Shown here piece after piece: positions 1-7,339 of a stretch of DNA of 52,451 nt. Each line of letters starts with the position of its first letter. Positions within the stretch are counted from its first letter, which is position 1. The DNA lies in assembly GCF_018614525.1 (NCBI RefSeq), contig NZ_JAGGOL010000090.1, forward strand, positions 1 to 52,451. The letters are read 5' to 3'. The position numbers and the translations under genes are program-made. Source of the DNA: Streptomyces sp. ISL-11 (GTDB lineage Bacteria; Actinomycetota; Actinomycetes; Streptomycetales; Streptomycetaceae). Below the pieces are notes generated by a model that made no database searches, had not been told where the DNA came from, and saw only the letters and a list, made by a program, of their open reading frames with translations.

Positions 1-1326
1 CATGTAGCCGAGCACGAAGAGGATCATGCCGATGGTGGCCCACGTCAGGTACGGGAACAGCCACATCTTCACGACGTGCCGCTCCGGCATCTCGCGCTGG
101 ATGATGCCGCGCATCTTCAGCTGGGTGAAGCAGATGACCAGCCACACGAAGAGCGCGACGGCGCCCGAGGCGTTCAGCAGGAACTTGAAGACGGTGTCCG
201 GCCACACGTAGTTGAAGATCACCGAGAGGAAGCCGAAGACGACCGAGCCCAGGATCGCGGCCCGCGGCACACCGTTCTTGCCGACGCGGGAGAACGCCTT
301 GGGGGCGTCGCCGCGCTGGCCGAGCGAGAAGGCCATGCGGGAGGCGGTGTAGAGGCCGGAGTTCAGGCAGGACAGGACGGCGGTCAGAACGATGACGTTC
401 ATGATCTGGCCGGCGTGCGCGATGCCGATCGAGTCCAGGGCCGCGACGTAGCTGCCCTTGTCCGCGATCTCCTTGGAGTCCCACGGCAGCAGGCTGACCA
501 CGATGAAGATCGAGCCCAGGTAGAAGACGCCGATGCGCCAGATGACGCTGTTGGTCGCCTTGGTGACCGCGCGCCGCGGGTCCTCGGACTCGCCGGCGGC
601 GAGGGTGACGATCTCGCTGCCCATGAAGGAGAAGACGACCATCAGCACACCGGTGAGGATGGCGCCCGGTCCGTTCGGCAGGAATCCGCCGTGGTCGGTG
701 AGGTTGGATATCCCCGCCGTGTCGTTGTGCGAGCCCGGCAGCACGCCGAAGACGGCCAGCATGCCGATGACCACGAAGGCACCGATCGCGACGACCTTGA
801 TGCCGGCGAACCAGAACTCGAACTCACCGTAGGAGCTGACCGACGCCAGGTTGGTCGCGGTGAGCACGACCATGACGATCAGGGCCCAGCCCCACTGCGG
901 CACCGCCGGGATCCAGCCCTCCAGGATCTTCGCGCCCGCGGTCGCCTCGACCGCCAGCACCACGACCCAGAAGAACCAGTACAGCCAGCCGATGGAGAAA
1001 CCGGCCCAGCGGCCCAGCGCGCGGTCCGCGTAGGCGGAGAAGGAGCCGGAGGTGGGGTTGGCGGCGGCCATCTCACCGAGCATCCGCATCACGAAGACGA
1101 CCATCGCGCCGACGAGTGCGTAGGAGATCAGGATGCCCGGGCCGGCCGCGGCGATGCCGGAGGCGGAGCCCACGAAGAGGCCGGCACCGATCACGCCGCC
1201 GATGGCGATCATGGAGAGGTGGCGGTTCTTCAGACCGGCCTTCAGGCCGTCCTGGCCCGCGGCGCCGGTCTGGCCGGGATCGCCGGAAGTCGACGCCTTT
1301 GTCATTGTCGGCGGTGTCGCGCTCAT
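1..1326 (-). CDS. Amino-acid permease, APC superfamily (3' end outside window)
   Basis: Multi-pass inner-membrane transporter that probably imports an amino acid or GABA-like substrate by proton symport. 442 codons are visible; the C-terminus runs off the left edge. The protein opens with a short hydrophilic tail, then the APC signature around residues 24-50 (LKNRHLSMIAIGG, followed by GAGLFVGS), and has roughly ten hydrophobic segments, including SFMGSEIVTLAAGESEDPRR, which matches the AAT (amino-acid transporter) branch of the family. The ATG at 1326 was chosen because the conserved core follows at the usual distance. It is divergent from rpiB across 167 bp. The family is certain. The substrate is not readable; GabP/ProY/LysP-like permeases look alike at this level. 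Confidence 0.93.
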   Translation of the reverse strand, partial: MSATPPTMTKASTSGDPGQTGAAGQDGLKAGLKNRHLSMIAIGGVIGAGLFVGSASGIAAAGPGILISYALVGAMVVFVMRMLGEMAAANPTSGSFSAYADRALGRWAGFSIGWLYWFFWVVVLAVEATAGAKILEGWIPAVPQWGWALIVMVVLTATNLASVSSYGEFEFWFAGIKVVAIGAFVVIGMLAVFGVLPGSHNDTAGISNLTDHGGFLPNGPGAILTGVLMVVFSFMGSEIVTLAAGESEDPRRAVTKATNSVIWRIGVFYLGSIFIVVSLLPWDSKEIADKGSYVAALDSIGIAHAGQIMNVIVLTAVLSCLNSGLYTASRMAFSLGQRGDAPKAFSRVGKNGVPRAAILGSVVFGFLSVIFNYVWPDTVFKFLLNASGAVALFVWLVICFTQLKMRGIIQREMPERHVVKMWLFPYLTWATIGMILFVLGYM

Positions 1327-1480
1327 GGTGCGGGTTCCTTAGGTTCTCGGGTTACGAGCCTCCGCATTAGAACTTTTCGAAGGTGTGTTTAGGAAGGCCC
1401 GAATCCGTATCGTTGTGATCACCGGATGTACACCTGAACCTCCGGTGAACCCTGTGACCGGCCTTTCCCCCGGGACGTGC

Positions 1481-1493
1481 CACACTCGGTCGC
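1481..1493 (+). promoter_or_regulatory. Possible leaderless promoter of rpiB
   Basis: The hexamer CACACT (1481-1486) lies exactly 7 nt before the ATG at 1494, and no Shine-Dalgarno sequence is visible. This is the same geometry as at valS and folC in this window, but the hexamer departs from TANNNT at one position and no clear -35 is seen, so the call is tentative. Confidence 0.4.
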
Positions 1494-1979
1494 ATGCGCG
1501 TGTACCTCGGCTCCGACCATGCCGGCTACGAACTCAAGAACCACCTCGTCGAGTGGCTCAAGGCCCACGGCCATGACCCCGTCGACTGCGGCCCGCACAT
1601 CTATGACGCCCAGGACGACTACCCCCCGTTCTGCCTCCGCGCCGCGGAGCGGACCGCCGCGGACCCCGACTCCCTGGGCATCGTGATCGGCGGCTCCGGC
1701 AACGGCGAGCAGATCGCCGCGAACAAGGTCAAGGGCGTACGGGCCGCCCTGGCCTGGAGCGAGCAGACGGCGGCGCTCGGGCGTGAGCACAACGACGCCA
1801 ACGTGATCAGCGTCGGCGGCCGGATGCACACCCAGGAGGAGGCGACGAAGTTCGTCGAGATCTTCCTGGCCACGCCGTACTCGGGTGAGGAGCGCCACAC
1901 GCGGCGCATCGAGATGCTCAGCCGGTACGAGCGCACCGGCGAACTCCCGGAGATTCCGGCGCACCACCCGCAGGGCTGA
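1494..1979 (+). CDS. rpiB: Ribose-5-phosphate isomerase B
   Basis: Interconverts ribose 5-phosphate and ribulose 5-phosphate in the non-oxidative pentose phosphate pathway; cytosolic. The 161-residue length and the motifs GSDHAGYELK (residues 7-16), GGSGNGEQIAANK (around 65-77) and SVGGRMHT (around 104-111) identify the RpiB/LacA family. The position where E. coli RpiB has its catalytic Cys (before GTGIG) is Gly here, while a Glu follows in SGNGEQ. This matches the mycobacterial-type RpiB, in which Glu is the base. It stands alone, divergent from the permease, and is followed by a repeat element that can fold into a hairpin. Confidence 0.95.
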   Translation: MRVYLGSDHAGYELKNHLVEWLKAHGHDPVDCGPHIYDAQDDYPPFCLRAAERTAADPDSLGIVIGGSGNGEQIAANKVKGVRAALAWSEQTAALGREHNDANVISVGGRMHTQEEATKFVEIFLATPYSGEERHTRRIEMLSRYERTGELPEIPAHHPQG

Positions 1980-1991
1980 CGTTTCCCGAAC

Positions 1992-2073
1992 CGCCGGACG
2001 GGCTGAATGGCAGCCCGCCCGGCGTTTGAGGGCACCGCGCGAAGCGCGGTAGGGGGCCCGGGGCGGAGCCCCG
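1992..2073. repeat. REP-like intergenic repeat, copy near rpiB
   Basis: Contains CGCCGGACGGGCTG and, 5 nt later, CAGCCCGCCCGGCG, an imperfect 14-bp inverted repeat with one mismatch. These are followed by GCGTTTGAGG, CACCGCGCGAAGCGCGG and a GGGGC/GCCCC hairpin. The same string of elements recurs at 33455-33541 and, inverted, at 34848-35051. It probably also serves as the rpiB transcription terminator. Confidence 0.75.
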
Positions 2074-2106
2074 ATCTTTGACCGCAAGCACTCCGCAGGA
2101 GAAACC

Positions 2107-2916
2107 GTGCCAGAGGGGCATACGATCCACCGCCTCGCGGCGGACCACCGCACCCTCTTCCAGGGCGAGCACGTCCGGGCGACCAGCCCGCAAGGGAAGT
2201 TCTCGGACAGCGCCGCGTTGATCACCGGTCAGGAACTGGACACCGCCGAAGCCCACGGCAAGCACCTCTTCCTCGGCTTCGCCGAAACCGGCTGGATCCA
2301 CATCCACCTGGGCCTCTTCGGCAAGTACGCCTTGGGCGGCACGCCCGTACCCCCGCCCACCGAGACCGTGCGCCTGCGCCTGGTCACCCCGTCGGCGTAC
2401 GCCGACCTCCGCGGCCCCACCACCTGCGCGCTGATCACCGACGGCGAGAAGCAGGCGATACACGACCGCCTCGGCCCCGACCCGCTCCGCGACGGTGACG
2501 ACCCGGACAAGGCGTGGCGGCGGATATCGAGGAGCCGCACCACCGTGGCCGCGCTCCTCATGGACCAGAAGATCATCGCCGGTGTCGGCAACGTCTACCG
2601 CGCCGAGGTCCTCTTCCGGCACGGAATCGACCCTTACCGCCTCGGCCGTGATCTCATCCGGTCCGAATGGGACGCGATGTGGGCAGACCTCGCCGAGCTG
2701 ATGCGCGAGGGCGTCCGGCACAACAGAATCGACACCGTACGCTCCGAGCACACCCCCGAAGCCATGGGCCGTCCGCCGCGGGTGGACGACCACGGTGGCG
2801 AGGTGTACGTCTACCGCCGGGCCCACCAGCCCTGCCACATCTGTGGCGGCGAGATCCGCACCGCCGATCTCGCCGCCCGCAATCTCTTCTGGTGCCCCGG
2901 CTGCCAGCGGCGCTGA
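2107..2916 (+). CDS. Fpg/Nei family DNA glycosylase/AP lyase
   Basis: Base-excision repair enzyme that removes oxidised bases and nicks the abasic site. It starts with GTG, giving MPEGHTIHRLA; after Met removal Pro2 is the catalytic nucleophile and Glu3 the conserved partner. A helix-two-turn-helix region lies around residues 150-200 (MDQKIIAGVGNVYRAEVLF). The C-terminus carries a zinc finger, CHIC...CPGC, at about residues 239-266. Length 269 is normal. The PEGHTIHR opening resembles the endonuclease VIII (Nei) branch of actinobacteria more than classical MutM. A plausible ribosome-binding site (CAGGAG) lies 9-14 nt upstream. Family sure; exact substrate range not readable. Confidence 0.93.
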   Translation: MPEGHTIHRLAADHRTLFQGEHVRATSPQGKFSDSAALITGQELDTAEAHGKHLFLGFAETGWIHIHLGLFGKYALGGTPVPPPTETVRLRLVTPSAYADLRGPTTCALITDGEKQAIHDRLGPDPLRDGDDPDKAWRRISRSRTTVAALLMDQKIIAGVGNVYRAEVLFRHGIDPYRLGRDLIRSEWDAMWADLAELMREGVRHNRIDTVRSEHTPEAMGRPPRVDDHGGEVYVYRRAHQPCHICGGEIRTADLAARNLFWCPGCQRR

Positions 2917-3047
2917 CGTAGCGTCATCGCGCGCGGTCCCTCGCGCGGTGGCTGCTGCGCGTGCTCCTTCACGCCCCGCCGCAGGTGGACGTGTCGGCGC
3001 GGCGTGAGTCGACGCACCGCCGAATGGGTGGATAAGGTCACGATGCA

Positions 3048-4187
3048 ATGACTGGCGGTGCGGAGACTCCGACGGCCCGGATGCGCAAAGCACTGCACCG
3101 GGCCCGCACGAGCCTGCGCAAAGCCGGGGTCGACTACTTCCGCGGCGACGGCTCCGACTGGATCGCCCTCGGCGCCCTGCTGTTCGCCGTTCCCGCCCTC
3201 GCGCTCGGCACCCTCGCGATGCCCGAGTGGTGCGCGCCCTCGGCCCTCGTCCTGCCCATCGTCGCCGGCGGACTGCTGCTGCGCCCCGCCAGCCTGCTGG
3301 CCCTCTACGCCGCGTCCGCCCTCGCGCTCATCGTGGAGGCCGCGGTCCTGAACCCCGGCGGGTACGGCGACGCCGACCGCGTCACACCGGGCACGATCCT
3401 CGTCGTCGCGGCCGTGGGCTTCCTCGGACTGCTCATCGCGCAGTTCCGCAGCCGGGTCGGCGTGCCCTGGCGGCGCGGCGGCACCATGCTCTTCGACCTC
3501 CGCGAACGCATCCGGGTGCAGAGCAAGCTCCCCAAGCTGCCGCGCGGCTGGCACCGGGAGATGGCGCTGCGGCCGGCCGGCGGCCAGTCCTTCTCCGGGG
3601 ACTTCGTCGTCGCCGCCCGCACCAACGGCGGCCGCACCCTGGAGGTCGTCCTCACCGACGTCTCCGGCAAGGGCATGGACGCCGCCTCCCGGGCCCTGCT
3701 GCTCTCCGGCGCCTTCGGCGGCCTCCTCGGCTCCCTGCCGCCGCACGCCTTCCTGCCCGCCGCCAACGGCTATCTGCTCCGGCAGGACTGGGACGAGGGC
3801 TTCGCCACCTCCGTGCACCTGGTCCTCGACCTCGACAGCGGCGACTACGAGATGTACTCGGCGGGCCACCTGCCCGCCCTCCAGCTCAGCGCCGGCACGG
3901 GCCGCTGGGAGGAGATGGCGGCCGAGGGCCCGCTCCTGGGCGTGTACGACGGCGCGCAGTTCGACCCGATAAAGGGCACGCTGCGCCCCGGCGACGTCCT
4001 GATGCTCTTCACCGACGGGCTCGTCGAGACGGCCGAGCGCGATCTCACCGAGGGCATGGACCGCCTCACCGGCGAGGCCGACCGCTATGTCTCCGTCGGC
4101 TTCCAGGGCGCCGCCTGGCACCTGATCGAGGCGGTTGCCAAGGACGTCAACGACGACCGGGCCCTGCTGCTGCTCTGCCGGCACTGA
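3048..4187 (+). CDS. Membrane-anchored SpoIIE/PP2C-type protein phosphatase
   Basis: Probably dephosphorylates an anti-sigma-factor antagonist or similar phosphoserine protein. Residues about 37-125 hold three to four hydrophobic helices. From about residue 150 comes a SpoIIE domain with the metal-binding acidic motifs in order: SGDF, DVSGKGMDAA, SAGHLPAL, LFTDGLVE and NDDRALLLL at the C-terminus. No PAS, GAF or kinase domain is present, so signal input would be through the membrane part. 379 residues. The gene is followed after about 100 bp by the HD hydrolase on the same strand and may be co-transcribed with it. The target protein is not identifiable from the window. Confidence 0.9.
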   Translation: MTGGAETPTARMRKALHRARTSLRKAGVDYFRGDGSDWIALGALLFAVPALALGTLAMPEWCAPSALVLPIVAGGLLLRPASLLALYAASALALIVEAAVLNPGGYGDADRVTPGTILVVAAVGFLGLLIAQFRSRVGVPWRRGGTMLFDLRERIRVQSKLPKLPRGWHREMALRPAGGQSFSGDFVVAARTNGGRTLEVVLTDVSGKGMDAASRALLLSGAFGGLLGSLPPHAFLPAANGYLLRQDWDEGFATSVHLVLDLDSGDYEMYSAGHLPALQLSAGTGRWEEMAAEGPLLGVYDGAQFDPIKGTLRPGDVLMLFTDGLVETAERDLTEGMDRLTGEADRYVSVGFQGAAWHLIEAVAKDVNDDRALLLLCRH

Positions 4188-4289
4188 CGGGGGCCATGAT
4201 CGCCCCGGGCCGGGCGAGCGGCGAGAATCCCCGTACGCAGGTACACACGGACGTACGTGGTGACGACGGCCGGACGCGAGGAGCACGAG

Positions 4290-5201
4290 ATGTCGACCGA
4301 TCCCCGGGCGGGTACGCACGCCGACCCGCCCCTGACCACCGGCCCGTTCGGCCTCGGCGCCGTCGAGGAGATCGCGCGGCGGGCGCACGCCGGGCAGACG
4401 GACAAGGCGGGCCGCCCGTACACCGAGCACCTGGCCGCCGTCGCCGAGGGCGTGCGGGAGCGCGGCGGGAGCGACGAGCAGATCGCCGCCGCCTGGCTGC
4501 ACGACGCCGTCGAGGACGGGGCCGTGAGCGAGGAGTGGCTCGCGGCCGCCGGGCTGGCGCCGGAGACCAAGGACATCGTGCGGGCGGTGACCAAGCGGCC
4601 GGACGAGCCGGCGGAGGCGTACGCCGCGCGGATCCTCGCCACGCCCGGGGCGCTGATGGTCAAGGCCGCGGACCTCGCGCACAACTCCGACCCGAAGCGG
4701 GCGGCGGACCTGGAGCCCGCCACGCGCGAGCGGCTCAAGGAGAAGTACGCGCGCATGCGGGCGCTGCTCGGCCTCAAGGACCCCGACGACTGGCTGCTGC
4801 TCGCCCAGCTCGACCGCGACGACCACACCTCCTGGCGCACGCTGCGGGAGGCCACCGCCGCGCTCACCGAGGCCGACCGCGACGTGCGCTGGGCCGGCGG
4901 TGGACAGCTGCCGAGCGGTGCGTACCTGGTGAAGTACCCGGACTACGGCGAGGCGCTCAGGCGTGCGGTCGGTGCCCTCTCGAGCGTCGGGGCCGTGACG
5001 CCGCGCTATCACTGGATGGACCACCCGATGCCCACGCCGGGCCCCGACGGCCGCCTGGACGCCGCCGACGCCGTACGGGCGGCGACGGCGATCGTGCGCG
5101 GTGAGCGGTTCAGCGACGGAACGATCGCCAACGCCGCCGCGAACGGGCTGCTGGACGCGGTCTGGACGGCCCTGCTGGACTGGTACGACGCCGGGCGGTG
5201 A
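4290..5201 (+). CDS. HD-domain hydrolase, (p)ppGpp hydrolase-like, with C-terminal extra domain
   Basis: Metal-dependent phosphohydrolase of the RelA/SpoT-HD type. The N-terminal half shows HAGQTDKAG, YTEHLAAVAEGV, AAWLHDAVEDG (the HD pair) and KAADLAHNSD, the usual metal and nucleotide motifs. No synthetase or TGS domain is present, so it is not a full Rel. The C-terminal about 100 residues (YHWMDHPM, then AATAIVRGERFSDGTIANA) resemble the DUF6508 family of Streptomyces. The ATG at 4290 is preferred over an upstream GTG at 4257 because GAGGAG lies 6-10 nt upstream of it. 303 residues. Its stop is only 10 bp from the stop of the convergent acyltransferase. Confidence 0.85.
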   Translation: MSTDPRAGTHADPPLTTGPFGLGAVEEIARRAHAGQTDKAGRPYTEHLAAVAEGVRERGGSDEQIAAAWLHDAVEDGAVSEEWLAAAGLAPETKDIVRAVTKRPDEPAEAYAARILATPGALMVKAADLAHNSDPKRAADLEPATRERLKEKYARMRALLGLKDPDDWLLLAQLDRDDHTSWRTLREATAALTEADRDVRWAGGGQLPSGAYLVKYPDYGEALRRAVGALSSVGAVTPRYHWMDHPMPTPGPDGRLDAADAVRAATAIVRGERFSDGTIANAAANGLLDAVWTALLDWYDAGR

Positions 5202-5211
5202 CCGCGGGGCC

Positions 5212-6309
5212 TCACCGCTGCTTGCGGAAGGCCCACTCCATCCTCGGCTCCATCGCGAAGCGGAACACCCGCCGCACCGGCGTGGTGCACAGCGCGGTCA
5301 TCACGGCGATCGCGAGCACCGTCACCACGACCTCGCCCACCGGCTCCCTGATCCACGCGTAGGCGTCGTACCACTCCCACCAGCGCGAGAGCTTGATCAG
5401 GAAACCGTGCAGCAGGTAGCCGTACAGGGTCCCCGCGCCGAGCGCCGTGAACCACGTGGTGCGGCGCGGGACCCAGGCGAAGAAGCAGGCGATGAGCACC
5501 GCCGCGCAGCCGGCCATCGCCAGCTGCATCACCGGCGCGCTCCACAGCGGCGCGGCCAGCTCCTGGACGCTGTCGTTGTGGTAGAACCACGAGCTGTTCA
5601 TGCGCGGCGCCGCCCAGTAGGCGACGGCGATGGCTCCCGCGAACACCGGGACGGCCGCGACGCGCACCCAGCGCCGCCGGACGAGCCGGAAGTGCTCGGC
5701 CTTCATGTGCAGGCCGATGACGAAGAACGGCAGGAACTGCAGGATCCGCTGGAGGTCCAGGTCGTTGCCGACCTCGGGGGAGAGCGCCGCCAGGATCGCG
5801 ACGGCGAAGGCCACCGGCACCGGCCAGCGCACGGTCTTCCAGATCGGCGTGGTCAGCCGCCAGACGAACAGCGCGGCCAGGAACCAGTTCAGGTACCAGG
5901 GATTGAGCAGTGAGACGGGCTCCGGCGGCTCGTCGTACTCCGCCCAGTGCTGGAAGTAGGTGTACGCGACCTCGAAGACCACGTACGGCACGACGACACC
6001 GGTGACGAGCCGCTTCACCTTGGCCGGGCTCAGGTCGAAGCCGCGCGAGAAGTAGCCCGAGATCAGGATGAACGCCGGCATGTGGAAGGCGTACACGGTG
6101 AGGTAGAGCGCCAGTGCGAAGCGGCTGCTGTGGGTGAGCGGCTCCCAGGCGTGGCCGAGCGCGACGAGGACGATCGCCAAGTACTTGGCGTTGTCGAAGA
6201 ACGGGTCGCGGGCCCGGCCGTCCGCGGCCGGGGCGGGGGACGGGGCCGCTGTGGGGAGCGTCGGCGCGGGTGCCGCTGTGCGTGGGACCGGAGTGGCAGC
6301 GGGGGACAT
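5212..6309 (-). CDS. Acyltransferase-3 family membrane protein
   Basis: Integral membrane O-acyltransferase of the type that acetylates surface sugars or other exported molecules. After an Ala/Pro-rich N-terminal tail of about 35 residues, the family signature appears (DNAKYLAIVLVALGHAWEPL, with the putative catalytic His), followed by about ten hydrophobic helices and FFVIGLHMK. It resembles the fucose 4-O-acetylase-like branch. The ATG at 6309 is preferred to a GTG at 6357 because a good promoter puts its -10 exactly 7 nt before it, which predicts a leaderless message. 365 residues. The acceptor substrate cannot be told; no glycan genes are adjacent. Confidence 0.88.
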   Translation of the reverse strand: MSPAATPVPRTAAPAPTLPTAAPSPAPAADGRARDPFFDNAKYLAIVLVALGHAWEPLTHSSRFALALYLTVYAFHMPAFILISGYFSRGFDLSPAKVKRLVTGVVVPYVVFEVAYTYFQHWAEYDEPPEPVSLLNPWYLNWFLAALFVWRLTTPIWKTVRWPVPVAFAVAILAALSPEVGNDLDLQRILQFLPFFVIGLHMKAEHFRLVRRRWVRVAAVPVFAGAIAVAYWAAPRMNSSWFYHNDSVQELAAPLWSAPVMQLAMAGCAAVLIACFFAWVPRRTTWFTALGAGTLYGYLLHGFLIKLSRWWEWYDAYAWIREPVGEVVVTVLAIAVMTALCTTPVRRVFRFAMEPRMEWAFRKQR

Positions 6310-6316
6310 CCGAGGC

Positions 6317-6345
6317 ACCCTAGTGGGGGAACTGGAAGCGGTAAA
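6317..6345 (-). promoter_or_regulatory. Promoter of the acyltransferase gene, leaderless type
   Basis: On the minus strand TTTACC (6345-6340), a 17-nt spacer and TAGGGT (6322-6317) are followed by 7 nt and the ATG at 6309. The spacing is ideal for a vegetative sigma factor, and transcription would start at or next to the start codon. Confidence 0.6.
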
Positions 6346-6573
6346 ACCTCGTTCCACTTATTTGGTTAATCGCCGCGAATCGGGGCACTTTTTGGCAAGT
6401 CACCCGATACCCTTCCCCCACAGCTATCCGGCCGCTTCTCGACCAGGTGTCGACGAAACGTCACACTGCCCCTATAGCAGGCGAGTTGATGGCACGATGG
6501 TTGATGTGTGGGGGCTGCGGGGCAGCATGTTTCCGGGGCCGATCGGATGTTCCGACCGAGGGTGTGATCAGTT

Positions 6574-6768
6574 GTGGCCATTTCACTGTCAGTGGTGCTG
6601 CTCTTGGCGATCGTGCTGGTGGTGATGATCCGCGCCGGCAACATCAAGGGCGGCCCGGCGATCGTGGCCATCCTGTTCGGCTTCTTCCTCGCCTCCACGG
6701 GCATGGCACCGTCGATCCAGCGATTCCTGAACTCGATCGCCGAAACGATAAACGGCATCAAGTTCTGA
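6574..6768 (+). CDS. Small hydrophobic membrane protein, 64 aa
   Basis: Short protein with two predicted membrane helices (residues about 2-19 and 26-45) joined by RAGNIKGG, and a polar C-terminal tail ending NGIKF. It starts with GTG at 6574; no convincing Shine-Dalgarno sequence is seen. Codon usage is typical of the genome and the hydrophobic pattern is coherent, which supports a real gene. I recall similar short proteins being annotated as hypothetical membrane proteins in Streptomyces, but no function is known to me. It stands alone between the divergent acyltransferase promoter region and the tRNA-Gly gene. Confidence 0.7.
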   Translation: MAISLSVVLLLAIVLVVMIRAGNIKGGPAIVAILFGFFLASTGMAPSIQRFLNSIAETINGIKF

Positions 6769-6794
6769 TCAAGATCTGCGCGTACTGATCGTGA

Positions 6795-6828
6795 TCGGAG
6801 CAGGATCGGACAGGTTCGGAGCAGGATC
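6795..6828. repeat. 13-bp direct repeat, two copies 21 bp apart
   Basis: TCGGAGCAGGATC occurs at 6795-6807 and 6816-6828, after the small membrane protein gene. No function is suggested by context; the 21-bp period equals two DNA turns. Confidence 0.5.
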
Positions 6829-6881
6829 CGCACGAGATCCCGAGCGGGGCCCCGGCATGAAAAACGCCGCCAGGCACGAAA

Positions 6882-6909
6882 AACGCCTCCGGCCGAGGCC
6901 GGAGGCGTT
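6882..6909 (-). terminator. Rho-independent terminator of tRNA-Gly
   Basis: A perfect 13-bp inverted repeat (AACGCCTCCGGCC / GGCCGGAGGCGTT) with a 2-nt centre, followed in the minus direction by a run of T (GTTTTTCG). It lies immediately downstream of the tRNA-Gly gene. Confidence 0.85.
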
Positions 6910-6911
6910 CA

Positions 6912-6985
6912 TGGAGCGGGCGACGGGAATCGAACCCGCGTAGCCAGTTTGGAAGACTGGGGCTCTACCATTGAGCTACGCCCGC
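6912..6985 (-). tRNA. tRNA-Gly (anticodon UCC)
   Basis: Minus-strand cloverleaf: acceptor arm GCGGGCG pairs with CGCCCGC, D-loop AGCTCAATGGTAGAGC, anticodon loop with TCC, T-loop GGTTCGATTCC, discriminator T and an encoded CCA end (6914-6912). The anticodon reads GGA and GGG codons. It is followed by a strong terminator. Confidence 0.97.
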
Positions 6986-7132
6986 GTGCGCCGCGGGTCC
7001 GGGGACACCCGGGGCCGTGCGGCTACGTTGTGCATCGTAGCGGGTCGGGGCCGTGCCCCGCACACCCCGGTGGCGCCACGGGCAATCGGCAGCCGGAAGC
7101 CCCTGGGGCATGTACCCTACGTGTCGCACCGA

Positions 7133-7209
7133 CGGGGTGTGGCGCAGCTTGGTAGCGCGTCCGCTTTGGGAGCGGAAGGTCGTCGGTTCGAATCCGGCCA
7201 CCCCGACCA
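7133..7209 (+). tRNA. tRNA-Pro (anticodon UGG)
   Basis: Plus-strand cloverleaf of 77 nt: acceptor CGGGGTG pairs with CACCCCG, D-arm GCGCAGCTTGGTAGCGC, anticodon loop TTTGGGA giving TGG, T-loop GGTTCGAATCC, discriminator A and an encoded CCA. It is transcribed toward tig and divergently from tRNA-Gly. Confidence 0.97.
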
Positions 7210-7220
7210 TCAAGATCACA

Positions 7221-7251
7221 TTGTGGGCCCCATCCTGCTTGCGGTTACTAT
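7221..7251 (+). promoter_or_regulatory. Candidate promoter of tig
   Basis: TTGTGG (7221-7226) and TACTAT (7246-7251; 19-nt spacing, or 18 if read as TTACTA) lie between the tRNA-Pro 3' end and the tig start. This would give a leader of about 80 nt. Spacing is slightly long, so this is a moderate call. Confidence 0.4.
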
Positions 7252-7339
7252 GCAAGCTGCGCGCCCGTGTGTCTCTGTGCCGGGCGCGATCCGCTGAACC
7301 TCAGCGAATCCCAGAAGTCAGCCCCAAGGAGACCGAACC

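Noticed and set aside
76..1392. 438-codon plus-strand frame over the permease
   Set aside because: The minus strand encodes a continuous multi-helix permease with APC motifs; the plus frame is hydrophilic low-complexity.
6912..7209. tRNA pair as an integration site for a genomic island
   Set aside because: Both tRNAs are complete, no partial tRNA copy or integrase lies nearby, and the surrounding genes are core.
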